A DNA stretch of 64,000 bases from assembly GCF_008923365.1 (NCBI RefSeq), contig NZ_WBMR01000017.1, positions 1 through 64,000 on the forward strand, in the 5' to 3' direction. This stretch comes from Actinomadura montaniterrae (GTDB lineage: Bacteria > Actinomycetota > Actinomycetes > Streptosporangiales > Streptosporangiaceae). This document shows, piece after piece, positions 18,515 through 27,541 of the stretch. The notes beneath the pieces were generated by a model. It was given only the letters and a program-made list of their open reading frames with translations, ran no database searches and was not told the DNA's origin. Positions within the stretch are counted from its first letter, which is position 1; every line of letters starts with the position of its first letter. A program made the position numbers and the translations under genes.

Positions 18515-19870
18515 TCACAGGCCGGGGAGGGCCACCAGCGCGTGGTCTGTGGGGGTTGGGCCGCCGGCGCCGAGGATGCCGCAGGTGAGGAAGAGCGCGC
18601 CTCGGTAAAGCGCCGGCACCGGTTCGGCGCCTGCCCACGCGTCCGCCGGATCGTACTGGCGGACGACGGACTGCTGTCCGCTCGCCGGATCGATGCGGAC
18701 TAATTGCGGACGCTCGTTGACCCGGCCGACGGCATAGGCGAGCAGGCCACCGCCGGTCGAGGGAACCGGGTGCAGGCGCATCGTGTCGGTGCTTCCGCGG
18801 ATCCCCCACAGCCGTTTCCCTGAAGTGATGGACCACGCCACGATCGTGTTCTGCTCGGTTGTGGCGGCGTCCTTCGGCTCCAACGCCACCGCCACGGTGT
18901 CTCCGCTGATCAGGACGTTGCCGGACGGATTCCCGTCCGCCCGCTGATGTCCTGAGTGCTCGAGGCCATCGGCGAGGGTGCTGCGCACGGTGCCCTGGTC
19001 GCTGAGGACCACCAGATGCGCCTTGTCGGAGCGGTCCTCATCGTCGACCATGATCGGATCGGTGCTCAGAACGCCCTTGAGCAGCCCTGGCCGACGGAGC
19101 CTGAAGGTCCATTGCGCCCGGCCCGTCCCCGGATCCACCTGCTCCACCACGTGACCGTGGAAACCGTTGGCGACGCATGAGGCGAGTCGCACGAGCCTGA
19201 GACCACCGGTGTACGAGTCGGTGTAGCAGGCCCCTCCCCCGTAGAGAGCCGCCTTTTCCGTCCACAGTTGCGCGCCGTCACTCACACGGAACGCGGTCGT
19301 CGGGTGGTGCTTCATCGCCGCCACGACGGTGTCGCCGCTGCGTGCCAGTTGGGGCTCAGCACCGTTGATCGCCGACTCGTCGATGGTCAAGGGGCGCGTC
19401 CACATGAGCCTGCCCGTGCGGAGGTCGACCCCTGCGACGGTGCCGCAGTCCTCTTCACTTCCGTACGCGATGACCCCGACACCACCATCAGCGATCGTCG
19501 ATGCCTGGCACAGCGTGGCCGGCAGGCGCGATTCCCATAGCCGGCGCCCGGTGGCCACGTCCATGGCAACCAGCTCGTCGGCCAGCGCGCGGACCACCGT
19601 CGTGCCGGTGAAGAGCGTCCCGCGCAACGAGTCGGACGCGATCGTCCAATGCCCGCCCGCATACGGCAGCGACCACGGCGTCAACCTCAGCGGCTTCTCT
19701 TTCGCTGCGCCGGTGGACTCACCGCGTCCCACGGCGGAGACCCGATCGCCAGGTCCATCGGTCACGACGAGCAGCACCGCGGCGACGAGCGCACTCACCG
19801 CAGTGGCCACGATGACCGAGGCCAGCACCACGCGGTCCGCATGGGACGATCGTGAGAAGCGGTTCGTCAT
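18515..19870 (-). CDS. PQQ-binding-like beta-propeller membrane protein
   Basis: The protein has an N-terminal signal anchor (about residues 15-37) and a BamB/PQQ-type propeller with repeated GxxLW-like blade ends (VATGRRLWESRLP, LRTGRLMWTRPLT, SDGAQLWTEK, ITSGKRLWGIRG). The ATG at 19870 has AGGAAAG upstream. It is unlike the two paralogues at 6.5 and 9.8 kb in wording, although the layout is the same. It is extracellular and its ligand is unknown. Confidence 0.85.
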   Translation of the reverse strand: MTNRFSRSSHADRVVLASVIVATAVSALVAAVLLVVTDGPGDRVSAVGRGESTGAAKEKPLRLTPWSLPYAGGHWTIASDSLRGTLFTGTTVVRALADELVAMDVATGRRLWESRLPATLCQASTIADGGVGVIAYGSEEDCGTVAGVDLRTGRLMWTRPLTIDESAINGAEPQLARSGDTVVAAMKHHPTTAFRVSDGAQLWTEKAALYGGGACYTDSYTGGLRLVRLASCVANGFHGHVVEQVDPGTGRAQWTFRLRRPGLLKGVLSTDPIMVDDEDRSDKAHLVVLSDQGTVRSTLADGLEHSGHQRADGNPSGNVLISGDTVAVALEPKDAATTEQNTIVAWSITSGKRLWGIRGSTDTMRLHPVPSTGGGLLAYAVGRVNERPQLVRIDPASGQQSVVRQYDPADAWAGAEPVPALYRGALFLTCGILGAGGPTPTDHALVALPGL

Positions 19871-20049
19871 GGCTTTCCTGGGGGACGGTTGCGGAGGCGG
19901 TCACGGGCTGCGGGTGGGAATCGCGATGTGACACGGGGTCATCGAGAGACCACCGTCCGGACCACAGTCCACCGACCGAAAGCGCCTGGTCCCTGCTGAA
20001 GTGCTTCAGGGCCAACGTCCCGGCCACTCGCCATCACCAGATGACCCTG

Positions 20050-20086
20050 GTTGGGGCGGGCAGGAAGCGTTCCTTCCCGCCCCAAC
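20050..20086 (-). terminator. Strong hairpin downstream of the small secreted protein gene
   Basis: A 17-bp stem (left arm 20050-20066, right arm 20070-20086) with one G:T-type mismatch and a 3-base loop lies 40 bases beyond the stop of the gene that ends at 20126. The stem is very GC-rich. It has no long T run, which is normal for actinomycetes. Confidence 0.75.
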
Positions 20087-20125
20087 GTATTCGCGTCCCG
20101 CGGCGCAACCAGGCGAGGTTGCAGA

Positions 20126-20536
20126 TCAGTGGTCGTTGACGAAGGTGGGATATGCGCTGGAGTAGTCGCCGTCGCCCGTCATATGGAGCCCAATTGTGTC
20201 TCCCTCGAACAGGTTGTACTGCCCACCATCGCTGGCTTGGGCCGAATCGCAGCTACCTTTGCCGTTATCGGCGACGAGTAGATACGTATAGCCGACTCTG
20301 TCCTCTACCCTGACTGTAGCCGAGTGCCCGTTCGCGGACGTGTCACACACGGAGACGATGTCACCGTGTTCCTCGACGTAAACCTTCACGCCGGGGACAG
20401 TCGAGTAGGAATACGTGTGGTCCCAGACGATACCGTCGGGCGGTTCGCTGGCGGAGGCGTTGCCGGCGGTGGCCATGATGGCAGCGGCAGCGAGCGCCAT
20501 CGTACCCGCGGCGATACGTCCAATACGAAGTTTCAA
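20126..20536 (-). CDS. Small secreted protein with TTG start
   Basis: The protein starts at TTG 20536 behind an AAAGGAG site; the ATG just upstream hits a stop at once. It has a signal peptide (RIAAGTMALAAAAIMATAGNASA) and a mature part of about 105 residues rich in acidic and aromatic residues with two cysteines (VSVCDTS, GSCDSAQ), which may form one disulfide. No family is recognised. It stands alone between a propeller gene and the beta-helix lipoprotein, with its own terminator. Confidence 0.8.
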   Translation of the reverse strand: MKLRIGRIAAGTMALAAAAIMATAGNASASEPPDGIVWDHTYSYSTVPGVKVYVEEHGDIVSVCDTSANGHSATVRVEDRVGYTYLLVADNGKGSCDSAQASDGGQYNLFEGDTIGLHMTGDGDYSSAYPTFVNDH

Positions 20537-20981
20537 GACATGCTCCTTTCAGAGGAGAACGGATCGATCCCCTACAGCCAGCCCGATCTCCAGGGCAGGA
20601 TCGACCCTCGTTCTGGCCCCTCATTCGTGCGGTTTCCCGTACTAGTCTCCGTGCGTACGGGCCAGCAGATATGACCGTCCGGACACAGGGCGTCACGGCA
20701 ACCCATCAAGTGATGATCCCGTGAGTGCCGGGCTGATGACGAACCTGATCGCGGCGGCTGAACGCGCACTGGCGATCAATGCCGCGCGGGTACTGCTACC
20801 GCCGTTTGGCCCGACCGATTCCCGGATACGAGTTTTGCGAACACGGCGCCGTACCGGTGGAGTCGATCGTCTTCTCCGCCCCTCTTTCCCGCCGTGGTTC
20901 CATAGCGCTCCCCCTGCGAGTCCCGAGCGCGCATGGCTGACCGTCCTGTCATCTTCCGGGGGCGCAACCCTGTCGATGGGT
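20537..20981. other. Intergenic region, probable promoter for the small secreted protein
   Basis: This 445-bp stretch holds the upstream region of the TTG-start gene and the 3' side of the beta-helix gene. No further gene or clear -10/-35 pair could be assigned. Confidence 0.4.
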
Positions 20982-22640
20982 TCAGCCGTCTTCGACCTTG
21001 CCGTGTGCTTCCTGGCCGGTGAGCGAGCGGAACTGGTCGAGTTTCTGGAACTCCGTCGCCGGCCCGCCCGGGCCCGACCATGAGATGAGCGACCGCGGCG
21101 TGCTGGGATCGGAGCGGACGTAGACGTTCCCGTCGGTCGAGACTCCCATCGTGCCTCCGGGCTTTCTGCGGACCACGCCCCGGACGCACAGGAGGCAGGG
21201 GGTGGCCGGCCGGGGACGGGAAAGCCTGTTGCCGCGGATGGTGATCTTCTGGATTCGCCAGGTCATCGCAGGATCCGGAACGGCGTTCCGTGGATCCCGA
21301 CCGGGAACGCGCGGGTCGCCCGGGGTTCGCGAGTCCTGCACGAGCTCAATGGTGCGCCCGTTCCCGGACATCGTGTTCTTCTCGATCCGCACGTCCGAGG
21401 TGTTGGTGATGCTGAGGCCGTCACCGGCGTTGCCCGTGAAGACATTGCGGGCGACGACGGCCTTCGCGCTCAGTTCCAGGGAGATGCCGTGGTCGGCGTT
21501 GCGCAGGATCTGATCACCGGTGATCGTGATGTCGTAGACCGACTCGTCCAGCCAGACGCCCTTGCCGAGATTGTCGGCGACGACGCTGTCGATCAGCGCG
21601 ACCCGCCGGGACCGAGTGATCTTCATGCCGCCCGAGACCGGCGCATACTGGAAGTGCTCCAGGTTGTTGTGCTCGGTGCGCACCGACTCCATCCGCAGAT
21701 CGTCGGCGTAGTTGCCGTGTACTCCGAGCATCCCGTTGCCGGAAGTGGTGACGCGGCGGATGCGAGCGTTCGGGCCGGTCACGCTGAGGCCCGTCGTCGC
21801 CGAGTCGGTCACGGTCACGTTCTCCAGCGTGTCGCCCTGGCCGGTGATCCTCACGCTGCCCAACTCGGGGAGCGAGGTGGCGTACCGGCGGACGCCGATG
21901 CCGCGGAGCGTCGAATTGTCCGCTCGCAGGGTGAGAGCCTTGCCGAGCGTGCTCGCGCGGACATCGTGTCCCCGTGGAACGCTGCCCATGTAGAGACGCT
22001 GGGTGGCTTCGTCCACGTAGAACTTGCCCTTCCTGACCTCGGCGCGTGAGCCGACCTGGGTCTGCGGCGCACCGTCGACCCAGAGCTGGTCCGGGTGCGC
22101 GGCCATCGGGTGGTCGGGTGACACGAATTGGAAGGCCGGGTCATCGCTCGGCTCAGCGCCCTTGGTGTAGGTCGGGCTCGCGTCGAGCCGGGTGGTCCAG
22201 CCGTCTCGGACCCAGGCGCCGTTCTCGGAACGCCATCCGGTGACAGGCGAACTGCCGTCAAGCCACACGACCTCGTGCGGCGCCGACTGGATGGTGACGT
22301 GCCTTCCCTCAGGTACCTTGACGCTCTCGTGGTAAGTGCCGCCGCGCAGGACGATCGTCCCTCCGACGGGCGCCTTCGCCACGGCCGCACCGAGTGTGCG
22401 CAGCGGCGCCTGCCTGGTGGCGGCAGCCTGGTCGTCGCCGCCCGGAGCCACGAAGACCGCCCCGGGCGGAACGGGGTACGCGGTCGAACCGACGGGTGCG
22501 GCTCCAGTCGAGTTGGAGGCTCGCGGCTGGTCGCCCTGCGGCTGGTCGTCGTGCGATCGGCAACCGGCGAGTCCGAACGCGACGGCCGGCACGCAGGCGA
22601 GCATGACAATCCCCCTCATGTGGTGTCGTCTGCGCGGCAT
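20982..22640 (-). CDS. Right-handed beta-helix lipoprotein (pectate-lyase-like fold)
   Basis: The 552-residue protein carries a lipoprotein signal (MLACVPAVAFGLAGC, Cys about 27), a linker and then a beta-helix. The fold is shown by repeated short strands with the usual parallel-helix rhythm (DTLENVTVTDSATTGLSVTG, ARIRRVTTSGNGMLGVHG, ADHGISLELSAKAVVARN, GDGLSITNTSDVRIEKN). DUF1565-type motifs are present (GGTYHESVKVPEG). It may bind or cleave a surface polysaccharide; catalytic residues cannot be assigned. The C-terminus is a short basic/disordered extension. Confidence 0.85.
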   Translation of the reverse strand: MPRRRHHMRGIVMLACVPAVAFGLAGCRSHDDQPQGDQPRASNSTGAAPVGSTAYPVPPGAVFVAPGGDDQAAATRQAPLRTLGAAVAKAPVGGTIVLRGGTYHESVKVPEGRHVTIQSAPHEVVWLDGSSPVTGWRSENGAWVRDGWTTRLDASPTYTKGAEPSDDPAFQFVSPDHPMAAHPDQLWVDGAPQTQVGSRAEVRKGKFYVDEATQRLYMGSVPRGHDVRASTLGKALTLRADNSTLRGIGVRRYATSLPELGSVRITGQGDTLENVTVTDSATTGLSVTGPNARIRRVTTSGNGMLGVHGNYADDLRMESVRTEHNNLEHFQYAPVSGGMKITRSRRVALIDSVVADNLGKGVWLDESVYDITITGDQILRNADHGISLELSAKAVVARNVFTGNAGDGLSITNTSDVRIEKNTMSGNGRTIELVQDSRTPGDPRVPGRDPRNAVPDPAMTWRIQKITIRGNRLSRPRPATPCLLCVRGVVRRKPGGTMGVSTDGNVYVRSDPSTPRSLISWSGPGGPATEFQKLDQFRSLTGQEAHGKVEDG

Positions 22641-22772
22641 GACGGGAACTCACCTCAAGAAGTTCGGAAACCGTGGATGGACCACTACCGTCCGGAGTCG
22701 CCCCGCGGCCGCCACCCGCGGGATGGGCGGCACCGAAGATGTGCGGGCGTCCGCGCCGCCAGTGACCGATCT

Positions 22773-24170
22773 TCAGCGCGTCCGCAAGACCGCGGCGACG
22801 GAGGCCAGCCGTTCGAGCACGTCGTCGAGCTGGTCACCCACGACCATCTGGTCGATCGTGTCGTGCTCCACGAAGCCGACGTCCGCGAAGCCGCGGAGAA
22901 GTGCGACGAGCGGGTCCCAGAAGCCACCGGTGTTGAGCAGGCCGACCGGCTTGCCGTGCAGTGCCAGCGTCTGCCAGGTCCATACCTCGAACAGCTCCTC
23001 GAGCGTGCCCAGCCCACCGGGCAGCGCGAGAAAGGCTTGTGCGCGCTCGGCCATCAGCGCCTTGCGCTCGTGCATCGTGTTCACAACGGTCGTCTCCACA
23101 CCCAGCTCAAGGCCGATGCGCCCCCACTCCCGTTGCACCATGAAGCGCGGAATGACGCCGTAGACGCGGCCGCCGCCGTCGATCACGCCCTGGGACACCC
23201 GCCCCATCAAGCCCGAGCCTCCACCGCCGTAAACGAGCTCGATACCGCGGTCGGCAAGGCCTCGCCCGACCGCGTACGCCGTCTCCGCATGAGCGGGATC
23301 CGAGCCGTCCCGGGCGCCGAGGAAGACGGCCAACCGAGAGAGCCCGCCAGCGCCCCGGCGGGTCCCCGCTCGGCCGAGCGCGTCCACGATCGTCGGCCAG
23401 ACACCGGCCCGCGGATCCACGAGGTCGAAAAGGCCGGTGGCAGGAGCAACGATCAGCTCCGCGGCCGAAGCCGCGGCGTACCGGCGGGACATGGCCACCG
23501 GTAGCACTTCGTCACGGTCCCCGTGCACGATGACCGTCGGGATCTCAACCTGCCCCAAGGTAGCGAGGTCGGCCGCGGCGTACCGGTCGAGGAACTCTCC
23601 GGCCCCGCGATCGTGCGGTTCCGCGACGGTACCGTCCCCCACCCCGTAGACCGTGGCCAAATGGCAGGTCGGGGCCAAAGCGACCACTCCCGTCACCACG
23701 GGACGCGTTGACGTCGCACCGGGCACACTGCTGCCGAGCCGGTGCCGACGGCTTGCCCAGAGGGCCAGGTCACCGCCGGCCAAGTGCCCCATGTAGACGA
23801 TCCGATCGAGATCGACCCGTCCCGGAGCGGCCTGCTCGACGAGTCCGGGGAGGGCGTCGGTGGCCGCGGCGACGTCGTTCAACGTGGTCGGCCAACCGCC
23901 GCCTTCACCGATCCGGCGGTACCGAATGTCGGCCACGGCGTAGCCGCGGGCCACCAGATCCTCCGCCACCATGCCGAGGTACCGGCGGTCGTGCTCGACC
24001 TGCCAGTAAGAGCCATGGAGAAGGAGCACGAGGGGTGCCGGCCCGCAACCGGCCGGCAGTCTCAGCTCTGCCACCTGGCTGCGATCGGGGCCGTACGCGA
24101 GAATGGTCGGGGCTCTCACCGGGCTGTCTTCTTCCCGGCGGTCGGCACAACCGGATGCCGTGTCGCTCAC
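22773..24170 (-). CDS. Alpha/beta-hydrolase pseudo-domain fused to LOG-family phosphoribohydrolase
   Basis: Residues about 20-265 have an alpha/beta-hydrolase/dienelactone hydrolase layout (LLLHGSYWQ, DIRYRRIG, HGDRDEVLP). The nucleophile elbow reads GHLAGG, where Ser is expected, and the C-terminal His position reads TGLFDLVDP, where GHF is expected, so both catalytic residues are Leu. Residues about 280-465 are a LOG/TIGR00730 domain with the intact PGGLGTLEELFEVWTW motif and GGGGSGLMG; this family releases free bases from cytokinin-like nucleotides. Only the LOG half should be active. The start GTG at 24170 lies 8 bp behind the sigma factor stop, so they are one operon. Confidence 0.9.
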   Translation of the reverse strand: MSDTASGCADRREEDSPVRAPTILAYGPDRSQVAELRLPAGCGPAPLVLLLHGSYWQVEHDRRYLGMVAEDLVARGYAVADIRYRRIGEGGGWPTTLNDVAAATDALPGLVEQAAPGRVDLDRIVYMGHLAGGDLALWASRRHRLGSSVPGATSTRPVVTGVVALAPTCHLATVYGVGDGTVAEPHDRGAGEFLDRYAAADLATLGQVEIPTVIVHGDRDEVLPVAMSRRYAAASAAELIVAPATGLFDLVDPRAGVWPTIVDALGRAGTRRGAGGLSRLAVFLGARDGSDPAHAETAYAVGRGLADRGIELVYGGGGSGLMGRVSQGVIDGGGRVYGVIPRFMVQREWGRIGLELGVETTVVNTMHERKALMAERAQAFLALPGGLGTLEELFEVWTWQTLALHGKPVGLLNTGGFWDPLVALLRGFADVGFVEHDTIDQMVVGDQLDDVLERLASVAAVLRTR

Positions 24171-24177
24171 AGGCCGC

Positions 24178-25071
24178 TCAGACCGCGTCCGCGATGGGCT
24201 CGCTGAGCTTGGCCAGCGCCTTCTGCTGGATCTGCCGGACCCCTTCGCGGGACAGCCCGAGCCGCTCGCCGATGACGCGCAGCGGCTGCTCCTCCTCGCC
24301 GTCGAGACCGAATCGGCGCGTCAGCACGTAGAGCTCCCGCGCATCGAGGTTCGGCAGCCCGTGATTGACGAGGGCGCGCAGGTGGGACCGGAGCTGCACC
24401 TGGTCCTCGATGCTCGACGACGGATCGGGCAGGCGGTCTTCCCACGGGATCATGTCCTCGCCCTGGCCTCCGATCGGTGCCTGAAGGCTTTCCAGACGTG
24501 GCGCCTCCAGAACGCGGCGGACCTGGGCCTGCGTAACGCCTGCCCGTTTGGCGATCTCGGCGTGATCGGGCACTGCGTCCGCCCCGAAGTCCTCCAGGAA
24601 CCTGCGCTGGGCGGCGATGATGGTCGGGCGCTTCTCGAAGTCGCTGAGGTTCAGATTGGGATGGTCCGCGTCACGGACGGCCCGCAGTACCTCGCGCTGG
24701 ATCGGTTTGAAGGCCCAGCTGGCGAACGAGCCCCGGGCGGGATCGTAGGACGAGATGGCCCAGAGCAAACCGACTTTTCCGGCGCTCTGGAAATCCTCAC
24801 TGTGCTGACTGGACCTGGAGGTGAACATGGCGACGTAACGGCGGACGAGGCCGTAGTTGGCGGCGACGATCTCGAAGGTGAGATCGTCCAGCTGCCGCTC
24901 GTCCCGCCGCAGCGCGAGCTCCGATACGTCGTCGATCTCACCGGATTGGGCCTTGGCCCGTAGAACGGTGATCCGGTCCAAGAGCTCTCTCCGACGGGCG
25001 AACAGTTCGTCGTTCCGGTCGTGGAGCTGGGCGGTGGAACGCCCGTCACCGGTCGGCTGCGCGATCCTCAT
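24178..25071 (-). CDS. Sigma-70-family RNA polymerase sigma factor
   Basis: A 297-residue sigma factor with region 2 (FEIVAANYGLVRRYV, EDFQSAGKVGLLWAISSYDP, FASWAFKPIQREVLRAV), region 3 (AEIAKRAGVTQAQVRRVL) and region 4 (RVIGERLGLSREGVRQIQQKAL). It is a small primary-like or stress/sporulation-type sigma factor, not ECF, since region 3 is present and region 4 has the RQI promoter-35 helix. Start ATG at 25071 behind GGAGAGAG. It leads a two-gene unit with the LOG fusion. Confidence 0.93.
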   Translation of the reverse strand: MRIAQPTGDGRSTAQLHDRNDELFARRRELLDRITVLRAKAQSGEIDDVSELALRRDERQLDDLTFEIVAANYGLVRRYVAMFTSRSSQHSEDFQSAGKVGLLWAISSYDPARGSFASWAFKPIQREVLRAVRDADHPNLNLSDFEKRPTIIAAQRRFLEDFGADAVPDHAEIAKRAGVTQAQVRRVLEAPRLESLQAPIGGQGEDMIPWEDRLPDPSSSIEDQVQLRSHLRALVNHGLPNLDARELYVLTRRFGLDGEEEQPLRVIGERLGLSREGVRQIQQKALAKLSEPIADAV

Positions 25072-25594
25072 CTCTCTCTCCCTGGCTTTCCCCCCGCAGG
25101 TTTCGAGGCGACGATCTCCAATAACGGTCAGCGCTTAAAAGAGGGCGTTGACAGGCCGATGACGGAATCCAAGGGGGTCGAACGCCCCGCCGGGCCCGGA
25201 CAGGCAGATCCTTCGCGCCCGAATTCCCTGGTAGGAGGCCGGTACCCGACCGTGTGGGCTCAGCAGGGCGAGGACGGCGAAGTCAGTTCGTTGACAGAAC
25301 ATTGATCAGAGGTAGGCGTCCCGTTGATTCCCCGGTGTCCTCCTGGTGTCTTAATAGTGTGCAGATCCGGCGAACAATGCGGGCCGAGCGAAAACCAGGT
25401 TGCCGATCCGCGGGCGCACGGACACTAAGAGGACATGGCGGAGGTGAAGTGTGGTGGCGAGACCAGGCGGCACCACGGCTCGTCCGCGAGGCGAGGGGAA
25501 CCCGCGGCGACGCCGGCCCAGGGCGGCGCAAGAAGGACGACCGGCTCGTGACGGATCAGACCGCTCCGGCCGAGCGCTGAGGTACAACGGTCCG
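25072..25594. other. Intergenic region without assignable gene
   Basis: About 520 bp lie between the divergent sigma factor and the next gene. Several short open frames exist but none has a ribosome site plus family match. Promoters for both neighbours should lie here. Confidence 0.4.
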
Positions 25595-26344
25595 ATGGGT
25601 TTCGCATTGGTCCGGGCACAGGCAGGACTTCCGCCCAGGGGTGTGGACGACCTGACCAGCGAAAACGGGACCGCCCTGGACCCGGACACGCTGGTCGTCG
25701 CGGGTCAGGCACTGACGTGGCAGGCGCCCTTCACGAGTGGTCCCCTGACCGCGCTCCCCCTCACCGAGACCTCCGCGGTGGTCTTCGGCAACGACGACGC
25801 GGTGGACCCGACGCGATGGCACGACCGGTTCGCCCGGGGACTGACCCATCGCATGGCCGGCGAGATCACCATCGCGACCGTCAGCCGCGGCCTCCTCGAC
25901 GAGGTGGCCGGGGAGCACGAAGAGAACGAGATGCTCGGCTCCGCCATCGACGGGCTGGCCCAGTTGCTCACCGAGTTGGAAGAGGCGCAGGGAAGGGAGG
26001 CGCCTGCCGCCCGCATCGTGGCCGACGCATGCAACACCCACGCCGCGCTCATGGGCACGCTGACCGATCAGCGGACCTCCGTGCGGAGTGAAGGGGGTTT
26101 CACCGTCCACACCGTGCGGTCGACTTCCGCCGACCTTCGGCGTCCCGCCCTCGAACGGGTTCGGGCACGCGTCGGCCTGCCCTGGCCCACGCGCAGAGGG
26201 GACGGGGTCGGCGGAGAACTCGGGCTGGCCCGCTGGTGCACGGTGATGCAGATGAGCGGTCACCAGATGTGGTCGCGGCTAGAGCACGAGGCGGTCCTGG
26301 TCACCGACCTGTGGCTGCGGAATCATCCGGTCTCGACGGGATGA
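25595..26344 (+). CDS. Hypothetical protein
   Basis: The frame from ATG 25595 (MGFALVRAQAGLPPRG) encodes 249 residues with helical middle segments (EITIATVSRGLLDEVAGEHEE, GSAIDGLAQLLTELEEAQGRE) and a hydrophilic C-terminus. No membrane helix, signal peptide or recognised family is evident. The open frame extends back to 25451, but the Arg/Pro-rich extension looks like non-coding translation. It converges on and overlaps the response regulator gene by 44 bp. Confidence 0.6.
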   Translation: MGFALVRAQAGLPPRGVDDLTSENGTALDPDTLVVAGQALTWQAPFTSGPLTALPLTETSAVVFGNDDAVDPTRWHDRFARGLTHRMAGEITIATVSRGLLDEVAGEHEENEMLGSAIDGLAQLLTELEEAQGREAPAARIVADACNTHAALMGTLTDQRTSVRSEGGFTVHTVRSTSADLRRPALERVRARVGLPWPTRRGDGVGGELGLARWCTVMQMSGHQMWSRLEHEAVLVTDLWLRNHPVSTG

Positions 26345-27011
26345 GATATCCGTAACCGGTCTGCGTCGTGATCAAGCCGTCGCCCAGTTTGCGGCGCAAT
26401 CTTGAGATGTGCTCGGCAAGGGTCCGGGAGACGCCGCGACTGGTGCCCCAGACGTGCAGCATGAGCTCCTCCTTGGAGACCGCCCGGCCACGGTTCGTCG
26501 CGAGGAACTCCAGGACGGCGTACTCCATGGGAGCGAGCCGTACCGGCACTCCCCCCTTGGAGACCTGGCGCGCCGCGAGATCGATCACCACGGGCGGGAT
26601 CTCCAGAACGTCTCCGCGCGTGGTCTCGGCCCGCCGCGTCACGCCTCCCGCTGAGCGCCGCAGCACGGCTTCGATCCGCGCCAGCAGCACCTCGGGATCG
26701 AACGGCTTGGCAATGTAGTCGTCCCCGCCGAGCCGCAGGCCGAGAGCCTGATCGTGCACTTCCGTGCGGACCGTCAGCAGGATCACGGGGATGTCGTTCC
26801 CCTCCTCGCGGAGCTGGAGGACGAGCGACAGACCGTTGACATCCGGGAGATTGACGTCCAGCAGGGCGATGTCGACGTCCCCGCGGCGCAGGACCTGGCG
26901 GGCCAGCTCTCCGTTGGGCACCGACTCCACGAGGTGGTTGTGCTTGCGCAAAAGGCTTCGGACCACCTTCACCAGCCGCGGATCGTCGTCCACCACCAGT
27001 ACCCGTGCCAC
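26301..27011 (-). CDS. OmpR/PhoB-family response regulator
   Basis: A receiver (VLVVDDDPRLV acidic pocket, phospho-Asp in ALLDVNLPDVNG, conserved Lys in YIAKPFDPE) is followed by an OmpR-type winged helix (LAPMEYAVLEFLATNRGRAVS, LMLHVWG, LAEHISRLRRKLG, TQTGYGYLI). It starts at GTG 27011 with no obvious ribosome site, and a GATAAC hexamer 10 bases upstream suggests a leaderless message. The neighbouring single-domain receiver and histidine kinase make it a likely partner set. Confidence 0.92.
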   Translation of the reverse strand: MARVLVVDDDPRLVKVVRSLLRKHNHLVESVPNGELARQVLRRGDVDIALLDVNLPDVNGLSLVLQLREEGNDIPVILLTVRTEVHDQALGLRLGGDDYIAKPFDPEVLLARIEAVLRRSAGGVTRRAETTRGDVLEIPPVVIDLAARQVSKGGVPVRLAPMEYAVLEFLATNRGRAVSKEELMLHVWGTSRGVSRTLAEHISRLRRKLGDGLITTQTGYGYLIPSRPDDSAATGR

Positions 27012-27184
27012 GACTACATGTTATCGGCGCGACGACGACCTTCGAAAGGCAATAGGTGGGCGAGCACCCGGCGGCCTCCGTGCACCCTCGATCCGCGGCC
27101 GGCGCGGAGAGGAAGAGCCGCTGGTACCCTCCCTCGGGAGGCTTCCAGCAACATCGCGATATCTCCGGACGGAGAGGGCGAAAC

Positions 27185-27541
27185 ATGCGGGTTCTCATCG
27201 TCGAGGATTCCCGGGTCGGTCAGCTGCTCCATACCGTCTTGAAGCGCGAGGGTCATGAGCCCGTGCTCACCGAGGACGGCGCGGACGGGTGGCGCGAGCT
27301 CACCAGCACCAACCCGCCGCAAATGCTGATCCTGGACAGGATGCTCCCCGACATGGACGGCGCCGAACTGCTTGCCCGGCTCCGCGGCGACCTGCGCACC
27401 GCATCACTGCCCGTCCTGCTGCTGACAGCGGCGGCCCGCGCCTCTCGCGACCTCGACGACGGTGCGTTGACCCGGGTCCTCGGCAAGCCCTTCGACCTCG
27501 GGGAACTGCGCCGGATCCTCTCCGAACTCGCCGGCAACTGA
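27185..27541 (+). CDS. Single-domain response regulator receiver
   Basis: This 119-residue receiver has no output domain. The acidic pair VLIVEDSRVG, the phospho-Asp in LILDRMLPDMDG, the Thr in LLLTAAA and the Lys in VLGKPFDLG are all present. The ATG at 27185 is preceded by GGAGAGGGCG. It is divergent from the OmpR-type regulator and converges on the histidine kinase (stop 27541 against 27542), so it may be a phosphate relay or sink for that kinase. Confidence 0.92.
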   Translation: MRVLIVEDSRVGQLLHTVLKREGHEPVLTEDGADGWRELTSTNPPQMLILDRMLPDMDGAELLARLRGDLRTASLPVLLLTAAARASRDLDDGALTRVLGKPFDLGELRRILSELAGN

